Below are positions 8,906 through 20,363 of a stretch of 64,000 bases of DNA, one piece after another (positions within the stretch are counted from its first letter, which is position 1; every line of letters starts with the position of its first letter). Origin of the DNA: Liopterus haemorrhoidalis. Taxonomy: Eukaryota; Arthropoda; Insecta; Coleoptera; Dytiscidae. Location: assembly GCA_963971575.1 (NCBI GenBank), contig OZ020618.1:4156501-4220500 (forward strand), given 5' to 3'. Position numbers and translations under genes: made by a program. The notes under the pieces are model-generated. The model was given only the letters and a program-made list of their open reading frames with translations, made no database searches and was not told the DNA's origin.

Positions 8906-10010
8906 TCAAAATCCTTAAAATTCTGAAATTTTGACCAAAAATTTTTTAACTCCGATTTTAGCCAAAATATAGTTTTAAGCTAATTTTGGGGTGAGGATTA
9001 TGAAAAAAATATTTACAAAATTCATGCTTTCCTAGTTTTTGAATTAGATCCAGTTTGGGTCAGTTTTTTGCCTATAATTCCAAAACTTTTGCCCAAACTT
9101 CAAAATGGACCAAATTTTATTGATTTATGACCAAAAATACATATTTACACCAATTTTCAATGAAATCGGAGAAAAAAAATGTTTGCTTGAAAATTGAAAA
9201 AATCGTAAGGGGTACCCCTTACGATTTTTTCGATTTTTGGCCGTTTTCAAGGGTTTTGGATTATTGAACATAAAAAACTAAATAATTGGTTTATTACAGC
9301 CCAATTTTTTTTTTTAGACTAACCAATGTACAAGAATTGTTAAAATTCAAACCGCAGATTTCTATCCCTAACCATATTTTAGTTAAGATTTAAAAAAATT
9401 TAAAAAAAAAAATAAAAATTTTCAAAAAATTGTTTTGTTTCAAAATATGGCTACAAGTCAATTAGGACCTCAAAATTTCAAAAATTTGAACCGCAGGTCT
9501 TTATCGTATTTGGTTTTTGAGATACGTCCATGTGAAGATGAAAATTTCTATAAATTACGCCATATTAAAATTTGTCATAATTTTAAAATACGGAACACGA
9601 ATAAGACCTGAAATTTTTTCTAGACTAATTAAACTACGAGGATGCCAAAAATTCTAACCTCATATCGTTTTCTCTAACCGTTTTTGAGTTGTGATTTTTT
9701 TTAATTCACAATTTTCACAAATGATGTAAATTATGCCATTAAAATAAAATGTCATAATTTCAAAACGCATTACATGATTAAAACCCCAAATTTTTTCTAG
9801 ATTAAATAAACTACGGAGAATCCAAAAATTCTAATCGGAGGTCGCTGTCTCTAACCGTTTTTGAGTTGTGTTTTTTTTTTAATTTCAATTTATACAAAAG
9901 TTTCGCCATTGAAAAAACTGTCATAATCTCAAAACGCGTTAAAAGATTAAAGCCCCAAATTTTTTCTAGACTAAATAAACTACGGAGAATAAAAAAGAAC
10001 AGTTTTTAAC
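8906..10010. repeat. Palindrome-centred tandem repeat, copy 1
   Basis: The centre at 9196-9231 is a perfect 36-bp palindrome around GGGGTACCCC. To its right, units of about 140-180 bp repeat, each with AACCGCAGGTCT-like and TTTTTGAGAT-like blocks (near 9340, 9480, 9645 and 9825). The left side is more diverged. The same core and unit type recur at 29120-30560 and 62900-64000. No coding potential is visible. Confidence 0.7.
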
Positions 10011-10081
10011 TATTTTAAAAATAAGGACATTTTATGCAAAACCATTTAAAATATAAATCTTATCATTGTCTTTGTAAGCGG

Positions 10082-10205
10082 GCCAACAGAGTGGCCGAGC
10101 TCGTTAAATCGTGCAGTTATAACTGGTGAAAACTGTCTCAATTGTGAGGTTGCTGGTTCGATTCTCCGTTGGTGATATTATTCGGGCGAGAATAATATCA
10201 CCAAC
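10082..10205 (+). repeat. tRNA-like sequence followed by perfect hairpin
   Basis: 10082-10174 reads GTGGCCGAGCTCGTTAAATC (A-box-like, Ser/Leu type) and CTGGTTCGATTCTCC (B-box-like); CCAAC near the start can pair with GTTGG at the end. The T-stem is poor, so a functional tRNA is doubtful. Overlapping the 3' end is a perfect inverted repeat: a 16-bp stem (10168-10183 with 10190-10205) and a 6-base loop GGGCGA. The combination could be a Pol III unit with a stem-loop or a SINE head with a chance palindrome. Confidence 0.5.
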
Positions 10206-11360
10206 TTATAAATTATTAACCAAATAAAATCTATTTGTATTTTGTAAAATGTATTTTTCTTTTTTTTACTATTTATTAAACTTTTTTATTTATCTAAACA
10301 TATTAATGTTTCACTAAGTATTTTTTCTACTATGTTTTTTCTTTATTATGTATTTTGTTTTATGTTATATTTTTTATTAGCTATTTGGATTTTTATCTGT
10401 AAGCAAATTTCGTAAATAAATAAATAAATAATATTTTTACTCTCATATTCACAAGCATTCACCACTCATCCAGATGTAGGAGTCATCCCCCTGGCATCGG
10501 CGATTAGCCTCGTTGCAGAAATAGGCCGATGTAAAATAAATAAAATAATAATAATGTCGTTTTAAGCGGTTAGATATTAACCTCTTGTAATATGTTTTTG
10601 GACTTGTCAAGTATCTTGTAGATGTCAGTATGTGTTCCAATATTGATTTTTTGCATTCTCTAGTTAGTATTCTCTGAGTATATCTGTAGTATTTACTGTT
10701 GTAACATACCCTCGTTTCGTCATGTCGTGTTGTGGATGATAAAGCGTTCCACATCCCCTCGTCGTCAATATCAATATCACTATCACATAGGCACGTTTAC
10801 GCGTGTTTTAAAATGGAAATTACGACCGTTTCCGAAAAGTTCATTACATCCGCATATTCCTATCAAACATCGGTTTGTCCACACACAAACCGCACTAATA
10901 CATTCAAACAGAACATTTTAACTATCACGGTTTGTGGATCATGATAAAAAAAAATAAATATTCAACCAAGATTTTTGATTTCAACAGTTTTTAAATTTGC
11001 AGAACATGACATGGAATTTTAAGAGTGGTTAAAATGTTGCATAGGAGTTAAAAATTTCAATAACATTTATTTAAATTGGTGTTGAATTAGTGAATCTAGC
11101 TCTACTAAACATCAAAGAAAGATCAGAAGCATGGAAATGAGATTTTTGAGAAAAATATCGGGAAAGATAAAAGTAGGTATTTGAGCCTGGGAACCAAATC
11201 GCGACCGTGGGAATTTTCTTATCAGTGCGGCATCCTTTGATGTGGCCGACACCTGGCCAGGTGTTAATTACAGGTGTGCAATCAGGTGACCTGATTTTAG
11301 ACTGGTGTGTTGCGGGCTAGCCTTAATTTTAGGCGCAATAGGAAAGAAACTAAAAATTTC
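10206..11360. other. Unassigned, with retroposon-like A/T tails
   Basis: Simple AAAT-type tails occur at about 10415-10430 and 10530-10557. The second follows GCAGAAATAGGCCGATGTAA, which looks like the 3' end of a truncated non-LTR retroposon on the plus strand. An open frame of 101 codons at 10449-10754 (minus) has no motif I recognise. Confidence 0.35.
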
Positions 11361-11553
11361 GACAGATAAAAACGGGTAAAAACAGGTAAAAAGAGGTACA
11401 AACAGGTCAAAACAGGTAAAAACAGGTAACAAACAGATAACAAACAGGTCAAAACAGGTAAAAAACTGGTCAAAAACAAGTAAAAACAGATAAAAACAGG
11501 TAAAAAACAGGTTATAGTACAGAAAACTGTTTTTACCTGTTTTTTTACCTGTT
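11361..11553. repeat. Minisatellite of 10-11 bp
   Basis: About 15 units of AAAAACAGGT or a one-base variant, followed from 11520 by two or three units in the inverse orientation (ACCTGTTTTT). The change of strand at the end makes the array itself weakly self-complementary. Confidence 0.8.
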
Positions 11554-11652
11554 TTTTCCACCGCAGACGTGGATAGCCTACGAAACGCTTTCCTTCCTGT
11601 ACTTCGTCTCAAGTTAACTTGATTTAGTATTTGAACATAAACATATATTTTA

Positions 11653-12215
11653 GATCGGGAGCTCATGACAGTTTTTGGTCTCTGATTTCATACAGCATGC
11701 CTTTTGGAGGAGAGAATATTTACCCTGTGACAACAAAAAAGGGATGGTACTAAACCCCTGCACGCTTTCCGGTCATAGGGAAAATTGCATTTCCACTTAA
11801 ACACAAAATTTTTGTGCTTTTCTCTGATTTAATATTGCTTGCCCTTTTGTCAAAAGAAAGTTTAACAAATTTAAAGTCTTTTAAATATATGCATGCGATT
11901 CGGAGGGTCCCAAAGGGCTCAAACGGTCATGTGATCTTGTAATAAAAAAATATGATTTTCCGCGTTTTTATACAGCATGCCTATAATTAAAAGACTTTAA
12001 ATTTGTTATAACTTTCTTTTGACAAAAGGGCAAGCAATATTAAATCAGAGAAAAACACAAAAATTTTGTGCAAGTGGAAATGCAATTTTCCCTATGACCG
12101 GAAAGCGTGCAGGGGTTTAGTACCATCCCTTTTTTGTTGTCACAGGGTAAATATTCTCTCCTCCAAAAGGCATGCTGTATGAAATCGGAGACCAAAAATG
12201 TCATGAACTCCCGGT
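11653..12215. repeat. Large foldback with 230-bp arms
   Basis: 11653-11884 and 11987-12215 are inverted copies with few mismatches, separated by a 102-bp loop. The arms share landmarks such as TTTTTGGTCTC, CAGGGTAAATATTCTCTCCT and AAATTTAAAGTCTTTTAA. No coding content and no target duplication recognised. Transcribed, it would form a long double-stranded RNA hairpin. It could be a foldback transposon or an inverted duplication. Confidence 0.85.
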
Positions 12216-12897
12216 CAATTTGGTTTATATATTATGTATCCATAATGGAAAAGAAGAATGTTTCTCCATTTACCATTAATTTTGATAAGTCTAAAACACT
12301 GTCGTTTAGGTGTAACTAAGTTAATCTTTTTCTATTGTTATGAGGATTAATAATAGAGTTTAAATAGTTGCAAACTATCCGTGTTTGACATACGAGGTTT
12401 CAATCAATACACCGTACAATATCCAAGACAAACATGCAATTTGCGGAAGTGATGGCGACAGCAGTAGAACCGAACAACTAAGCCAGTGAAAGAGTGGGTT
12501 AATCAAAAAGTTCTAGTGCAGACATGTCTATCTTTGTCTTTCAACCACTTCCACAGGCGTACAATTGGGGAAAACCAAAAACTAAAAAAGAAACAAGAGA
12601 ATGTATTACTAAAGATGACGTAGCGATGACGATGAACGAGTTTTGGTCAAAAATTCGTAGACCAGCGCCCTGAAACTTTACCAATAAGAAATAATTTCAA
12701 TAATTTTTCAATCACCTTCGTTTACTGCCTTTCTTCGGCTACACATCGTTGCTAGTATCTTTTTCACTTTTGGAAACATATTTGGTAGGCTTTGGAATCG
12801 CTTTTCGACCATATTCCAATTATTTACTTATTTTGTTTTTTTCTAATAGTCTTGCTTAGTGAACAAACAGCATTGTACAGGCTTGCGTGATTGTTTA
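12216..12897. other. Unassigned
   Basis: No recognised gene. Short frames only. Confidence 0.4.
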
Positions 12898-13786
12898 TTA
12901 GGTTGTGTAATAAATTCCCGCGATTTTTGTATTTTATCTTTTTCCCGCAATTTTGTGTTATGTTAGGTTAAGTTTATGTATGCATTCTTAAGTGTTTTTC
13001 GTGCTCTCCAAACTTATCTGCTTTAATTTTCGGAATTAATTGATTTTAATTGAATTTGAGGCTTTTGAAATGGAAGTTCCAGGAGGTAAAAAAATTCATT
13101 TTCGACATCTGCATTATTTTGCCTTTCGTCGTGATCAAAAAGCTACGGAAGTAGCTCGCGACATTTGTGACGTATATGGAGTAGATGCTATAGCTCCGAG
13201 GACCGCGCAAGATTGGTCTTCCAAGTTTAAAAATGACAATTTTGACCTTGGTGATGCACCTCGCTCCGGCCGACCTCCCGACTTCGACGATGATCGTCTC
13301 AAGATGTTTTGAAGGAAGATGGTCGTCAAACAACACGAGAGTTGGCCGAAAAGATGGAATGTACCTTTACGACCATTGCTAACCATCTTTACTCCATGGG
13401 CTTTACTAAAAAACTTGGGAATTGGGTGCCACATAACTTGAGCGATGGCCACAAGATCTCAATGATCTCAAATGGGAGGTTCTATTGCATCCACCATACA
13501 CTCCGGACCTTGCGCCAACGGAATATTACCTTTTCCGCTCCATGTCGAACCAAATGAGGGACGTACCCTTCGCTAACGATGAAGACCTCAAAACCTGGGT
13601 CACAAACTTCTTCACCACAAAATCAAAAGATTTTTGGCGAGACGGCATCAACAAGTTGGTCGATAGGTGGGAACAGGTTGTAAATAATGATGGAGAATAT
13701 ATTATTGATTAATTTGTTACTATAATTATTGTTTGTTCAACAAATCTTATAAACAAAAAAACGCGGGAATTTATTACACAACCCAA
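12898..13786 (+). mobile_element. Internally deleted mariner element
   Basis: Terminal inverted repeats TTRGGTTGTGTAATAAATTC plus CCGCG at 12898-12922 and 13762-13786, each flanked outside by TA (12896-12897, 13787-13788). The element is about 889 bp, shorter than the usual 1.3 kb of mariners, because the middle of the transposase is missing. Confidence 0.85.
13070..13712 (+). pseudogene. mariner transposase, deleted and frameshifted
   Basis: Starts MEVPGGKKIHFRHLHYFAFR, the N-terminal helix-turn-helix region, continues to PRSGRPP, then shifts frame near 13310 to DGRQTTRELAEKM and WVPHNLSD. The part holding the first two catalytic Asp residues is deleted near 13470. The C-terminal third resumes as YTPDLAPTEYYLFRSMSNQM and ends NNDGEYIID. 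The position of the third Asp is Glu here (APTEYY). A dead relic in an element with good ends, so it could still be a substrate for a related transposase. Confidence 0.8.
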
Positions 13787-13799
13787 TATATTGGTCAAA

Positions 13800-14080
13800 G
13801 ACCCGTATGATATTCCTACTTCTTCTGCAACCCCTCTAATAGTCAATCATTGATTGGTACAAATTAATTCTCGAACCTGGATAGCCTTTTCATCGGTTTT
13901 GATAATTGAATGTCTGATCTCTCATCTTTGATTGAATTTCTACCATCTTTAAAACGCCCGAACCACTTAAAACACTCAATTCGATCAGAGTATCTTCTCC
14001 AAAAGGTGTTTTAAAGGTTCAACTGTTTCTTTCGCTGTTTTTCCAAGTTTCATTTCAAGCAAACAAGCTGCTTTTCGATC
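13800..14080 (-). pseudogene. mariner-type HTH fragment
   Basis: The minus strand encodes RIECFKWFGRFKDGRNSIKD and, in a shifted frame, EGLQKK-type sequence matching the second helix-turn-helix of mariner-like transposases. Several stops and no terminal repeats. It abuts the element ending at 13786 but runs the other way, so it is a separate insertion. Confidence 0.5.
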
Positions 14081-16980
14081 TGGTCCAACTTAAACTCAGG
14101 TCCAACTTAAACTCAGGTCCAACTTGTTAAAACGTTCGAACCACTTAAAACGGGAGGCCCAGGAATCCCAATTGTTTTAAAAGGGTCGGGAGTCGGGAAA
14201 TTACTCGGCAACAAATGGCAGAGTTCATCAAGGTCCTTACTACTAAAATACAAGTGTTTACCTAAAAATAAAGGTCTTCTAAACGCCGTCACTTCCAAAA
14301 TAGTGAAAAAAAAAGCTCATCAACTCTAGAATTCAAGAATATTCCTTAAAAACTAAAATAGTGTTTTTGGAACTCTTGGTCTCCTTGGGTGCTCGCTTGA
14401 TTAACAACATCTATGTATTTTTTTCATTTTCGAAAAAGGAAAATCAGAAATCAGGGAAATCTTCTGAAAGACGAATACTCGATGGAGGGATCTTGTATCT
14501 AACTTCCCAGGGACGAGTTTCGTAACAGTTGTGGTCCGAAAAGTATTAAACAAAGATGATATTATCATGTGATCATTAGACATCGTTCGCGATGTTAGAT
14601 TAAGAAGAATGAATTAGCTGAAGATCTCAAATATGATCTCTACTAAGTTTTATCGTTTTTGTGCTATATCAAAAAACTTTAGCTAGCCATGTCAGCATTG
14701 AACGACTTCGGCTCGTAGATGGAACTCATGTTGAGAGCTTTCTTTGGTGAGATATGGTGTTGTCCGTTAAATAAGTTTCTCCGCCTCTGTTTCAATTCTT
14801 GTTTCTCGCATTCACTGATGGACAGACAATAGCATCTATCGATTGACGTGCTTCCACATCCAATTACTGCGTGGCTCAGTAAACAGTAGAATGGGCTAAT
14901 ACGAAATTCAGTTCTCGTATTTCGTAAGGGCGAAAACGAAACGACCGAAGACAACAATAAAATCGAATCTGTTACAAATAGACTAGTCTTGTTATGTCTT
15001 GAACAAATACTAAATATTAACAACCGAATAATAGTTATGCTGGAATTTAAACATCTTTTTCAACATAAAATAAAGAAATAAAAAGGATTTAGCTATTTAT
15101 TATCAGGATAATATAGAATATAGTGTTTTTTTGTTGAATGAAAATCTATATTAATTAAAGTTGAGTAGAGATGCCGATGAGATGTTGTCTCCAAGATACG
15201 ATCGATGTCTCTCGACAAAGAACATTGTTGATATCCGAAAAATTTTAATTAAATGCCAAGGAGGAAATTAACAATGGATCAGTCTTATTTTTCATATAAA
15301 TTTATTTAGAAACTACAAGCGAAACAAACACTAACATTGCTACTGCTAATAAATACACGCGAGGAATATGGATTTGATCTAAACTTTATTAAAATTTTTC
15401 TTCTCGAAACTTAGTAAAATAATTTAATCACAATATTAATTTCATAAACATCCCATCAGAATCGCAATCATAAAAGCAATAATTAACAAGTGCGTAGTGT
15501 TGTTAACAGTCTTGAATTTTATCCGCGAACACAAAATACGAAATACTTTCTTTTAGTTAGAAGTGCTTGTTTGTAGGTTTTTTTACACAGACCAAGCGCG
15601 CATTCACGATTTTCTCTTGGAGGGAGGGCTTAGAAGACAAAATTGGGATGGAGCGGGACCAACATTATCGGGCCAAAAACTAAAAAGGACCTTACTTTTC
15701 AAATTCAAGCAATGGCCTAAACCAATTGTTACTCGTATTATTTCAGATTGTTAGTTTTGAAGTAAGAAACTAGACGGTTGTGCGCCCTCTTAAAGCTGTA
15801 ACTAGCGTTAGCGCAGTACTAGATCAGAATTTTCTTCAGTAAATAATAAGTCGTTTTCAAAGTAATAATACGGGGTTGGGAGACATGAAATAGCTATAAA
15901 TAGGGGGAAGGGTACTCCAAAAATGTTTGGGAAACACTGATTTATAGGAACGATTGAGTAAAGGCAAATAACACAACATTCAAAGAGGCAATAGGAACAA
16001 AATAACGCGTCTCGTTACTTTAAGTTGTTACTTACGCACGGACTAAGGCGTAATTATAAATGTGACGTCAGAATCTTATACCTTCCTATTCTTTGAGTAC
16101 TTTGCGTTGCTTGCAGTGCGGGATAGTGGAAGCACTTTCAATTAAAACACAGATATTTTTTTCTGAGATCAATGTATGCGTTCTTTGCCAAACCTTTAGC
16201 CTTTCTCGGTCTCGCACTTTCAGCTTAAACAACAACACCTGCTACAGAATTGTATAAATGGACATTCTTTCAAGATGCGGCTATTATATTTTTATTTTAT
16301 CCAGCATGGGAAAAAGTTCAATTCGTTCCGTTCTATAACATGTATTTTAATATCTTACTTAAGTCATATTTTATCTTTTAGTAAAGATACATGGAAATAT
16401 AAGGGGTAATAAAAATATATATAAAGTCCGTATATAGGGGTAGTGTTTCATTGCTCTCAAAGGTATTACGTATATTTGATGTACTAGATATAAGATGAAC
16501 GTATACGTAGAATAGGGTAAAATTCAATTTCATTATTGTTGTCTTCAAAATCAGTCACCAATTCATGCGATTTTGTTTTTTTCCATTCGTCCGTACATTT
16601 TTTTGTAATATTCGTACCCTTCATATGTAAATAGATGTTTTATATTGCGTCGTTGCAAGCGTCGGCGTCCATTACGGACGCCACGAGTAAGATGGCATCT
16701 GAAGTGCGAATGAAATGAAATATTTACGACGTATAACCGGACTGCTGTCTATGCAAGTGGAAACCAATGGTGGAAGAGAAATGGTTTTGGTAACCACGAT
16801 CATCTGTTTCAGTATCGCTATCGAGACTCACAGACAGACAAAATGAAGGGTCAGATGGGGAGATCAATACAAAGCAATAATTACTTAAAGCAGAATTTTT
16901 TTGAAACTATCGAGTTCGGTGTAGTGTATTTTTTTAGTTTAATTTCTTTCTTGTGTCATAGTTTTTGTTTCTTTCCATTT
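14081..16980. other. Mostly unassigned, with one hAT-type end
   Basis: A short tandem of AACTCAGGTCCAACTTAA (three units) lies at about 14094-14128. At 15928-15944 the sequence TTTGGGAAACACTG resembles the right end of a hAT element, but no partner end was found. A GC-richer patch lies at 16650-16700. No convincing gene. Confidence 0.4.
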
Positions 16981-17526
16981 CAGACCGCTCTGAACAGTAT
17001 CCAAGGTCCAGATCCTGTACACTTTTTTGTACTAAAGATCCAGCTACTACTCCACAGTCAAGGTACAGTCAAGGCTGCTAACGCACTACTCAAGGTCAAA
17101 GTGTCACAGTTATGACATAGTAATACTACTTGAATGATCAGAATGTGATGGTAGAGTTGTTTTGGACACCGGAACATGCTGGTATTAATGGTAATAAAGC
17201 GGTTGATGAAGCTGCTAAGGCCTCTTCATGTGGTTTCGAATTTTGCGATGGCTGCGGAGTTTCAAAGTTTGTAAAATGTTAAAGCTTATCTAAATTAATT
17301 GATTTTCGTTAAACTGGCATGATGAGTGGAATGGTACACAGAATGTCGATGCGAGAGGAGAAGATATTAAACCTTGGGCTTATTCCTGCAGGATCAATCG
17401 CAGAAAAAAAACTGCCATCATATTCCTTCGTATAGGCCACTGTTGGTGGATCCATGGATCTCTCCTTGAACAAGAAGAGCCTCCTATTTATGAGACATGT
17501 AAAACACTTGGCTGGTTACTTCAGAG
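16981..17526 (+). pseudogene. Jockey-type retroposon C-terminus, part 1
   Basis: The plus strand encodes ALNSIQGPDPVHFFVLKIQL (RNase H region), then LFWTPEHAGINGNKAVDEAA, the C-terminal RNase H segment of Jockey-clade ORF2, and IFLRIGHCWWIHGSLL before a cysteine-rich end. Frames change at least twice. It resembles the copy at 39980-40740 on the other strand. The reading is cut at 17527 by a hAT MITE. Confidence 0.75.
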
Positions 17527-18063
17527 CAATGTTTCTCAACCGGTGGTCCGCGGATTACGGGTGGTCCTTAGCAAAATTTTAGTGGTCCGCAAAAGGCTTA
17601 TAAATTATTATTTTTGAGATTTTTTGTTCATTATTTTATGATCTTTTGTCCATTTTCTGTGATTTTTGTTCAATTTTCAATAATTTTTTATTACTGAGAT
17701 ATTATATAGATGTAGATATAGTACATATACAATAAATTTGTTATAATGTTTATCACTTCTCGTGATCGCTGAAGACGGAAACAGATTGTTGAGCAGTTTC
17801 CGAAACGTCCGAATATATTTTATATACTCATGAAGTATTATATCTTTTTGGTACTAATACTCATTATATTGTACTATTATAGCCTAGTACTAACAGCAAT
17901 GGCAAACGTCCAAAATAACGCTGTACGCATTAATATTGGATCATTGCAAAATAATTTCAAAGATAATATAAATTTGTTTAATAATACATTTACTTCTTGC
18001 GTTCCGCGGTAGAAAATTAAATATTTAAATGGTCCGTGGCACGATTTCGGTTGAGAAATGCTG
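17527..18063. mobile_element. hAT-type MITE inside Jockey tail
   Basis: Ends CAATGTTTCTCAACCGG on the left and, inverted, CAGCATTTCTCAACCG on the right. Flanking octamers CTTCAGAG and TTTTAGAG match at six of eight positions, as for an aged hAT duplication. The interior (537 bp) contains several GGTCCGCGG/GGTCCGTGG blocks near the ends and is otherwise non-coding. Confidence 0.65.
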
Positions 18064-18110
18064 TTTTAGAGTATCCTACCATCGGCCTGCGTCTATTTAA
18101 TTTTTCGAGC
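18064..18110 (+). pseudogene. Jockey-type retroposon C-terminus, part 2
   Basis: Just after the hAT MITE the frame gives YPTIGLRLF, in line with the segment after the zinc-knuckle in Jockey ORF2. This is weak and short, but it fits a retroposon split by the MITE. Confidence 0.3.
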
Positions 18111-19158
18111 GGACTTTTAATCTTATTCATTTGTGTTTGTTTACAAGATATCTTTTCATTTTAAGTGTATAGAATTTTATTTTAGCCTTACATCACAAGG
18201 TAGAACGACTTCTGCTTTAAGTAAGAATTTTATTTGTCTATTGACTTTCTTATTTATTTTACACTAGTTATGCAGATGGGCTGTGTTAAACGCAAATAGC
18301 TTTTGTTAATGTGTGTAAAAATTTTAACTAACTAATCTTCATATTTCCCTCCCTTCTTGTTGGCGCTTATTACAACTTTACATGTCTTCCATAGAACTTC
18401 TTTTAGATGTCCTTGTTTCGAAAACCCTTTTGCCTTTCTTTTGTTTGGAAAAAGAACAATTTTTCCACACATATCCGTACTACCTCAACTGGTTTTGTCA
18501 TAGCTTACTAAACACTATTCAAACGACGAGAGATCGACGAAATATTCACGTAAACAGTGTGTTACTATCTCTTTATTCTGAATAAAGTGTAGAACTATGC
18601 CTCTCTTGCTGTGATTGGCCGAAAACACAATAAAAGTTATCTAAATGTCTTTTCATCCAATAAGAATAGGAGTGACGTAGATTGTTTACCTCGACTATAT
18701 ATTCTCCGCGAATGGAGTATAATTACTAATAAAAAAACATCTTATTTCCATATTTTTAAACACAAATAACTTTTACTAGAAAACAATAATGAAAGTTCCC
18801 ATCATACCGGTTAGGATATTCGTGGTTTTAGTATTCTTTGTTGTATATTTGATTTTTGAAGCTCCCCGTTTTCTAACATTACCTTTGTGTCGTACAAACT
18901 GTGGGTCGTACTAGTCCCAGTGCATATAAAGAACACATTAGTGTGAGGGCGGACTATAGACGTCGAAGCGGTCGCACTAAACCTGATCCCAGATCGGGAC
19001 CCGCTCCTGCTTACTCCCGAAGGAATACCGAGTTACGGCTGCATTGGGAATACATTTACCCGTTTTTCCAATAGATACTGTACTGTATTATTGCAATACC
19101 AACATAATTGGAAGCACAATATATTGATTTATCCATGAATCAATCAGTAATGATATTA
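18111..19158. other. Unassigned
   Basis: No recognised gene. 18900-19060 is GC-richer than its surroundings without a clear frame. Confidence 0.35.
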
Positions 19159-19328
19159 AACAAATTGTACACTAAAACAGTGCTTTTCAACCAGTGTGTC
19201 GCGACACTATGGTATATCACGACTTAGTAGTAAGGGGATACTTAACAAATTGTACACCAAAACAGTGCTTTTCAACCAGTGTGTCACGACGCTATGGTAT
19301 GTCACAACTTAATAGTAAGGGTGTAAAT
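19159..19328. repeat. 85-bp tandem duplication with hAT-like motif
   Basis: Two units (19159-19243 and 19244-19328) differ at about ten positions. Each contains CAGTGCTTTTCAACCAGTGT, resembling a hAT terminus, so a MITE end seems to have been duplicated in tandem. Confidence 0.8.
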
Positions 19329-19585
19329 TTTCCGATTAAAATTAATCTAAAAAAGTTAAATAAAAATTTTAAATTAAAATAATCTTCCTTGCTCATGGAA
19401 GAGACTGTGCAATTGGTTCCAGTGCCCATCTCCTTGGTTTCCCTGGTTTTCTCTGGGGGTCTATTCTGTAACTTTTTCGAAAATCGTTTTTACTATTGAA
19501 AGTTCAAATTTTCAACACGTCGTGTTGGTATTCTTTAACTTATCGTTAGTGCACTTTTAACAATGTTGTGTCGCTCTTAAGACAA

Positions 19586-20363
19586 GACTTAGGAACGTAT
19601 ACTCTTTGAAAAGTGATATTGTTTGAACATTTGTACTTCTTATTATAATTTAATGTCAACAAATTAACGTTTTGAAAATGTTGCATATTTAATAATGGTT
19701 GTAATAACGAACATTGTAATTTTTAACTATTTTTATTTATTAACTGCTCACTAGTTTCGGCTTTCGGCATTTTAAAAACAATGAAATAAGATACAAACAT
19801 TACAACTTAAATACTGTTTTAAGGTTAGAATTTAATAATTTTAATCCTATGAGAGGAGACAGAGCCGCAGTAAGGGGGGGGGGGGGCGACGGCCCCTAGT
19901 GCACTAAGGAAGAAGGCGTCACGAGCTTGACTAAGAAGCGCCACATATCGAAGGTGAGGACATTTTTTTTTGCTCATCACTTGGATTTTGGGAGGTGAGG
20001 ACTTTTTTTTTGCTCATCACTTGGATTTTGGGAAGTGGGGGACCACCGTTTTTTTGCCAAGGGCGCCAAAACACAGTTTTGCCCCTAGCGCAAGTTTTCC
20101 TTACTGCGGCACTGAGAGGAAAGTTAGACAAATCTATCATCTGATTAAGGGTTTTTCCTTGTTTGGTCAATTTCTTAATCTCGTGTGTCTCCAATAAATT
20201 TAATTAGGGGCCTTTTGGTTGTGAATGAATGATCTTTGGTTGTGAAGGTGAAGAATTGTAGTTAAAGTTGGAGTCGGGGTCGGAGACGGTTTTCAAAAAT
20301 ACCGTCCCTAGAGTCGAAAAACGGGAGTAGTCTAATTTTCTACCAACTCCCTATCCCTAGTTA
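19586..20363. repeat. Inverted counterpart of 3954-4250
   Basis: Contains, in opposite orientation, the blocks of 3954-4250 including CTTAGGAACGTATACTCTTT at the far end and GTCGGGGTCGGAGACGGTTT near the Harbinger MITE. It is lengthened by extra sequence around 19626-19845 and by a hAT MITE at 19860-20114. Confidence 0.7.
19860..20114. mobile_element. hAT-type MITE with internal 40-bp repeats
   Basis: Ends CAGAGCCGCAGTAAGG and, inverted, CAGTGCCGCAGTAAGG. Flanking octamers AGAGGAGA (19852-19859) and AGAGGAAA (20115-20122) differ at one base. Comparison with 3954-4250 shows the flanking sequence without this insertion. The interior has a 13-base G run and two copies of GCTCATCACTTGGATTTTGG. 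Confidence 0.85.

Noticed and set aside
10082..10174. Functional tRNA gene
   Set aside because: T-stem pairing fails at three of five positions; the tRNA-like sequences at 7711, 46326 and 62711 also have defective stems.
11268..11666. 132-codon frame with FTCF/FLPV repeats
   Set aside because: It is a translation of the 10-bp minisatellite at 11361-11553.
14679..15023. 114-codon minus-strand frame
   Set aside because: No recognisable motif, and composition like the surrounding non-coding DNA.
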